Below are positions 58,421 through 64,000 of a stretch of 64,000 bases of DNA, in pieces. Origin of the DNA: Aptenodytes patagonicus (lineage: Eukaryota > Chordata > Aves > Sphenisciformes > Spheniscidae); assembly GCF_965638725.1 (NCBI RefSeq), contig NC_134950.1:133811636-133875635 (forward strand), read 5' to 3'. The stretch's first letter is position 1, and each line of letters starts with the position of its first letter. The notes under the pieces were generated by a model, which worked only from the letters and a program-made list of their open reading frames with translations, did no database searches and was not told where the DNA came from. The position numbers and the translations under genes were made by a program.

Positions 58421-59450
58421 AGCACCTTTCAAGTTTCAGCTGGATTGATTTATCCGGATGTAATTTAATGTCAGGGGAACCATTATGCTTCATACCCTAC
58501 AGAGAATTTAGGGGATCTAGATGAATTATCTGCAGGAGCCTTTTGTTTATCCCATTGACATCATAGCAGCTCCAACAGAATTGTGTTAAACACTTGGCTG
58601 ACATCACACTCTGTTTAAAGGACCTCTGAGGACAAATGATAAACACAACATAGTACCATTGCAGCCACTGCAAAATCTGAGTTTGCTCGTAACACAAGGC
58701 CTGTTATGTTCTGAAAAGAAACCTCAAGTTGTAATTTTTCTTTCTAAAATAAAATTTAAGCATTCAGTAAAGTAAAACAGTAAACCAATTCCAAATAAAC
58801 TCAATGATATTAAGCTTTTGTCTTTGTGAGTATGATTGGCAAAAGAAATACTGCTCTAAAAACACTGAAGTCTCGCTATTCCAAAAACCTAAGAGATCAC
58901 AGTGGTAGTAATTTAATTGTGTTAATCTCTTCAACTAAAACTGTTAAACAGATCAAAACTCTACAAAACTAAGGCGTAACACTGTAAAAGTTCATCTAAG
59001 TAACGTCAGTCACCCAATTACTGTCATGAAGACTACAGACGCGCAAGTTTTTGCAGGAGGCAACTGAAGTATTTAAACACACTGATTTTGGAGCATGCAT
59101 TTACATTTCAGAATGTTACGTTTCTTAAAACATCTTATAATTTCACTATAAGCTATCGCTTTTGCAAAGTGTCATTCTCATGAATACATAATTTGAATTG
59201 AAGTGCAGGCAGGATACCTATCTAAAACATTTAAGAATCTCTCAAATGAATCTGTTCAATCATCCACTAAAATAATTTTCAATTAATCAGTTTAAGAAAT
59301 ATTCATACACTGAATAGTCACTAAAACAATAAAACAGCATTTTCCCTTCACAGGATGTTTATAGCACCCTTGGGTGCTATAACTGCTGGTGCCAACCTGA
59401 GCAATTCTGAGTGTTTAATTCGTATCTTTAAAACATTATTTACATGGAGT

Positions 59451-59568
59451 TTGGGGGGGGTTGTATGGGTTTTTTGTGGGTTTGCTTTCTGGGTTGGGGG
59501 GTGGTTTTTTGGTTGTTGTTTGGGTTTTGCTTTTTGGGTGGTTGTTTTGGGGGATTTGTTTGTTTTAA
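59451..59568. repeat. G/T-rich low-complexity tract
   Basis: About 120 bp of almost only G and T on the plus strand, with many GGG or longer runs separated by T-rich spacers. The transcribed TAX1BP1 RNA would be C/A-rich. The proline-rich and glycine-rich open frames over it are composition artefacts. Confidence 0.85.
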
Positions 59569-62500
59569 ACAATGCATCTCCCTGACCATCAGATTTTCAC
59601 ACATGCATAAACAATTACCAACATAGCTTGATTTAAAGAGGCACTGAAAAAAACCACTTGATTCACTTACTTTTATGCGTGCAGTCTGAACTGGGCACTT
59701 GTACTGCTGACATACCACACTGTACAACAGCATTTTGTCAGTATCTAATCAGAGGAACTCTCCTTATAAAATGGCATCAAAAGCCAATTTAAATGAATCC
59801 CTGATATTTGAATAAAACTCTCCAATGAATAAAGCTACTGTGCAGGTAGAATCTGTCAGTAGAATGTGGATATATATGGATGTCCTATTAAAACTCTCCA
59901 TCAGATAGATTAATTAGCCCACTTTTTAAAAGTTAAATGGCAAACTAAACTCTCAAAAAAGCATGAAAGAACAAGTTTATCAAGTCAGTAAATTCACTTC
60001 TGCCTCAACGTATGCCAATGTCATAACAGAAACACTATTCTAATGTTTACAGCGTCAAAGAATGAGCAGGTAATCTGCAAATCTGTTACTTCTGACTCAA
60101 GTTGAACAGTTACGGAAACCACTGCCACAGGAGTAAGACTTGTCACCACTGCAACATTAAAGAAATCAGTTCAGAAGTACTCTCTTCCCACTAGAGGGAG
60201 ACAAATGATTGCAAAAGCATCATTTGCAAGCTGCTCTCTACAGAAGCATACAAAACCTGTGTTCACAAAATTGAACGGTTGCAGAGTGTCAAAGAGCGAC
60301 CGATGAAAGACTGACACAATGACTACTGCATGTTTCTCTTGTTCAGCACAGAAATATTAAATCTTAAAACAGTAGGCGAGTGCACTGCTGCCAGAGAGCT
60401 TACACACAGTTTAAGTACACACAAAACTGGGAACACAGAGACCAAAAAGCGTAAGTTCTTTTTATTTACACAGGTGTATATTTTTATATTCATAATGTGT
60501 AAGATACAGATCAGAAACATTTGTATTACTGTTTGAGATAAAAAACATAAGTTTTTGATTCAATGTTCTTCAATTTTTCCAAAAGTAAAATATATTCAGA
60601 TAAAAGCAGCTTACTAATGTGACTCAACATACTTGAGTATGTACCAGTGAACAAGTTATCTCAGTAGGAAACCAAGGGAAAAGTTGAAACGTTGAAAGCA
60701 ACCTGAAACAGTTCTGGTGACCATGTATCATGTGTCATCATCTTAAGTAAAATAATCATAGTGAGTAATTACATCATTATTTTAACATTGTTATATTAGT
60801 AGACTTGCAAACTGTATATACAGCATGATTCTAAATAAAAGTATGCTATCAGAGAACATCATCCTAGTAAAAACAAATTAACTCTGAAACACTAACAGAA
60901 GGTTGTAAGAAAAAGATGTGACATTTCTGAAACATTTCCAGTAATTTCGTATTTAGTCCGAATTCCCACACAGAGTAGTAGCAGATTAAGTTAAACCTTC
61001 ACACTCTATAGGAGTTAATTTAATGTCATCTGGGCGGGAGGGGGGCAGCGGCGGGAAGGTCTAGGAATGGTTCAACTGGCATGAAAAATTCTGCAGAGGA
61101 ATGCTATGTTTTCCTGTAACTGAAAATACAGCCCTTTTCAGAAGAATAAAAAGAGTGTACGTGCTGGGGGGTAGGAGAAGAAAGGGGAGAATGGGAAAGA
61201 TTCACTTATCCCCTCCCTAAACTGATCTTGTCAGACCAACTACATACTGCATTAAGCAGCCACTGGAGAAGAGAAGAGGAAAAGATCAACCTAAAAGAAA
61301 TAAAGACTGAATTTGTCCCAAGTTCTACAGTATCTTAAGCTTTGGCAGGACAGATTAATTAACACAACTTAATGGTAATAATCATAACATATGAAGTGTG
61401 CGCTAAAAACAGTGGGGCTGGAGAGCACGCTCCCTCTGACCACGAACACTGACTGGCGCAGAGTTGTGTGCCTTGCAAATATTCTTCTTCTGTGATGGTG
61501 GCAATGACAACCTGAGAAAACGATGTCTACAGGAGCATTAATGTGTTGAATACAAATAAAAATACAGATTTTTATACTCCAATGCAATAAAATACTAAAA
61601 AAAACCACAAACCCAAACCTAAAAAAATAGAAGCCTTTACAGGCAAGTAGTGACTTACGAGTGCCATAACATGCATTAGAAGCTGTATTTCAACAACTCT
61701 AACAGCACATTATCACTTTATGTCTTGAATGCATTTGTTCCTCCTATCTTTGGTAGGAAATGAGATGGCTATCTTGTAAGAAGGCAACAAACAACTGTAT
61801 CTCCTGAACAGTAAGGGCACTGTTAGCAAACCAAAACCTGTAGTTTGTTGTGGCCATTACAGTCTGAAGTGCTACAAACACAGGAACTCACCCATTTTTA
61901 AAAAAACTCAGGAAATGGGAATCTTTTCACCACTTAAAACATGCATAGAGCCCAATATTCAAACTTGTGGAACACTGATTGTACTACACCTGAATAGATT
62001 GTTTAGTATGCTATGTTCTTAAGAGATTGATCTACTTCTAGCTTGTTTCTTCCTAATATTTTCCCCAAAGAGCCTCTAAAGAACCACTTACAAAGCATCC
62101 CAATTGGCAAAAAGCAGACAGAGTAGACAATAGTTCCACTGCCCAGAATTCTATGAGAATAACTAGGTGGGGAAGAGATCAATTGATCAAGAGTGGGAGG
62201 GGAAACACTAATTGGGATATAGCCGTGACATCGTCTGTCAACAACTATCCTGTCTATATTAAGAAATCAATGTTTCTACAGACGTTTCTCAATGATCCAA
62301 ACTACTCCTGAGCTATTTGTGAAAACAAAGGACTGATAAAAATCAATACCAAAAAGAGGAAAGTAGCCTAAAGGCATATGAATAAACAAGAGGATTTTTA
62401 AAACATAGTTCTCTTAACAAAACATTTTCATATTATGAACGCAGAGCTTTTCCATCATTAATCTACCTTCTATTTGTTACACTGTACCACAGTAAGATAA

Positions 62501-63567
62501 CTTACATACTATGACCCCTAACCACACCATCCACATTCTGTTCAATTCGGTTATAAAAATATAAGGTAGCTTAACAAGGTATTTGATCAAAAGACAGAGA
62601 CACGAGATCAGATACCCGTATTATTTGCTCCAAAGAAACTGAGTAAGATTTTTAGAAAAGGGGCAGATTGACAAATATTTTGTATAAAGGGGTTCATAAC
62701 TCCAAGGCCCCCTTATCACAATACAAATGGTAATAAACAAATAGTAGTTGCCAATATATTAGCAGCATTCGGAGCTCTGCACTCAATTAGAATCAAATGC
62801 ATGTGTCTGTACAGACATATCCACTTCCTTTGCTCATGCAATTGCCACTTTTTAAATACAGTACTTTGTACTATTGTGGTTTTTTAGAGGGCTCTTTGGA
62901 CAAGCTGAAATATTATCTGTGCGCTTCTTGATGGACGTACTTGCAAAAAGGAAAATAAATTATGTTGTTAAGAGATTATACATGGGTTAAATGTAGCTTA
63001 GCTTTATTTTTAACAGAAATAAAGATTTCTGTCACTTATAGCTTCCTCTTAAACTTCAAAGGTAATGATGTGTAGTGTTTACAGTAATTATATTTTCTTA
63101 TATGGGCTATTTTATTAATTTAATGCTCTGAAGTATATTGAATTTTTTTAATAGAACTCCAAATAGTTAAACCTTTACTTAACATTTTAAAAAATACAAG
63201 TTTTAAATTCAACTCCACTTTTTATCTCTTTATGTATCAAAAGTTTAGAGCATAACTAAAAATCCACCTGTGACAGAAGAGCACTAGAAATAAAAGAAGA
63301 AAATAAAAAACCCACAGAATTACCTAGTTAAAACAACCATTCTGTAACTTAAAGGCAAAAAAAGCCAACAAGCCAAACCAAAACAACCTAGCTCATACTA
63401 AACACAGGTGAAGATTCTGCTGTTACATAAAGTTCGCATATATTTTGACTACTTAGCATTTCAAGGTTATCCCGTGTAGTCTTATATAAAACCAGCCAAG
63501 TTAATGCATTGTTTAAGTTTATCACCAATAACAATTATTCACATTACATGAAGCTGACTAGCTCAGC

Positions 63568-63660
63568 TGGGGGTTTTGAGAGGGGAGTGGTTTTGGAGGG
63601 CTTGTTTTGGTGGTTGTTTGGGTGGGGGAGTGTTTTGTGGGGTTTTGTTTTTTTTTTTTA
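63568..63660. repeat. G/T-rich low-complexity tract ending in poly(T)
   Basis: Runs such as GGGGG, GGGG, GGG, GGG, GGGGG and GGGG with T-rich spacers, ending in about ten T. It resembles the tract at 59451 and shorter ones at 24560 and 28420. Confidence 0.85.
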
Positions 63661-64000
63661 ACAAACCACAAGGAAAAAAAAACCTAGGTACTATAATCCT
63701 ACTGAGTGCTACATAACTGCTGCTCAGGAATCTTTATATCAATCCATTAACGCACTGTACAGTGTTCTCAGCAAAGATAAGTCATATAATCCCTTGAACC
63801 ACTGCTGTACTTCATGTATTGGGGTAGGGAGGCAAGGAGAGAAAGAAGGGAAGTCATCTTTAAGATTAGAAAGTTTAGAGAGAAAGCCACATATAAAGTA
63901 TTGTTTATTAAACTTTCCAATGATGAAAAAGTTAACTTATTGCACCTGATTTAGTAGATGCCTGTTTAATTTTCAGGAGTAACACTGGATTTATATTCTG

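Larger units (their letters stand above)
54569..64000 (-). other. TAX1BP1: TAX1BP1 upstream intron, at least 9.4 kb, runs off the window
   Basis: No SKICH-domain or N-terminal coiled-coil exon could be matched here on the - strand, so the next 5' exon should lie beyond 64000. The stretch is AT-rich. It contains a TA-rich run (54706-54745), three G runs (55929-55949), a 16-G run (58405-58420), and two long G/T-rich tracts (59451-59560 and 63568-63650). Frames at 59348-59733 come only from these simple tracts. Confidence 0.8.

Noticed and set aside
59348..59733. Proline/lysine/glutamine- and glycine-rich frames
   Set aside because: Produced entirely by the G/T simple-sequence tract.
54569..64000. 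Search for TAX1BP1 SKICH-domain exons
   Set aside because: No stretch encodes the expected SKICH or N-terminal coiled-coil peptides. They are presumably beyond the right edge.
1..64000. tRNA, rRNA, CRISPR or viral insertions
   Set aside because: No cloverleaf boxes, rRNA motifs or regular spacer arrays were recognised, and no retroviral gag, pol or env frame. The only reverse transcriptase is the CR1 LINE.

Overview
The window is vertebrate nuclear DNA, most likely from a bird. Protein-coding sequence is sparse, split by large introns and close to vertebrate orthologues. The only sizeable transposon is a 5'-truncated CR1 LINE, the dominant interspersed repeat of birds and other sauropsids, and the rest is repeat-poor. 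There are no bacterial operons, CRISPR arrays, phage genes, rRNA or tRNA genes. Most open frames over 60 codons are chance frames in introns.

Two genes explain the window and lie tail to tail. The left third holds the 3' end of JAZF1 on the + strand: a long upstream intron (1-13026), the penultimate coding exon (13027-13196), a 7.2-kb intron, the last coding exon (20389-20565) and a 3' UTR of about 2.2 kb with a good AATAAA at 22814. The right two thirds hold the 3' part of TAX1BP1 on the - strand. Thirteen coding exons lie between 54568 and 24775, and the 3' UTR runs down to an AATAAA (plus-strand TTTATT) near 23788. The two 3' ends are about 0.9 kb apart. JAZF1 and TAX1BP1 are also convergent neighbours at human 7p15, so this is conserved synteny. 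The exons for the TAX1BP1 SKICH domain and the first coiled coil, and JAZF1 exons 1-3, lie outside the window.

Every TAX1BP1 exon boundary was placed by hand from splice signals and reading phase. All phases agree and give 607 residues of the C-terminal part. Two points stand out. The intron between the exons ending at 37167 and starting at 25716 keeps frame only if it uses a GC donor (GC-AG intron). A 72-nt phase 0/0 exon (42544-42615) is not in the human protein as I remember it and may be an alternatively spliced coiled-coil segment. The CR1 copy (about 33640-35110) lies antisense inside the largest TAX1BP1 intron, keeps its FADD reverse-transcriptase motif, and is broken by a stop codon and a deletion.

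JAZF1 encodes a nuclear C2H2 zinc-finger cofactor. TAX1BP1 encodes a cytoplasmic ubiquitin-binding autophagy receptor. They are neighbours, not partners in a pathway. Apart from candidate regulatory patches, low-complexity G-rich tracts and small repeats in the introns, I see no undescribed multi-gene system here.
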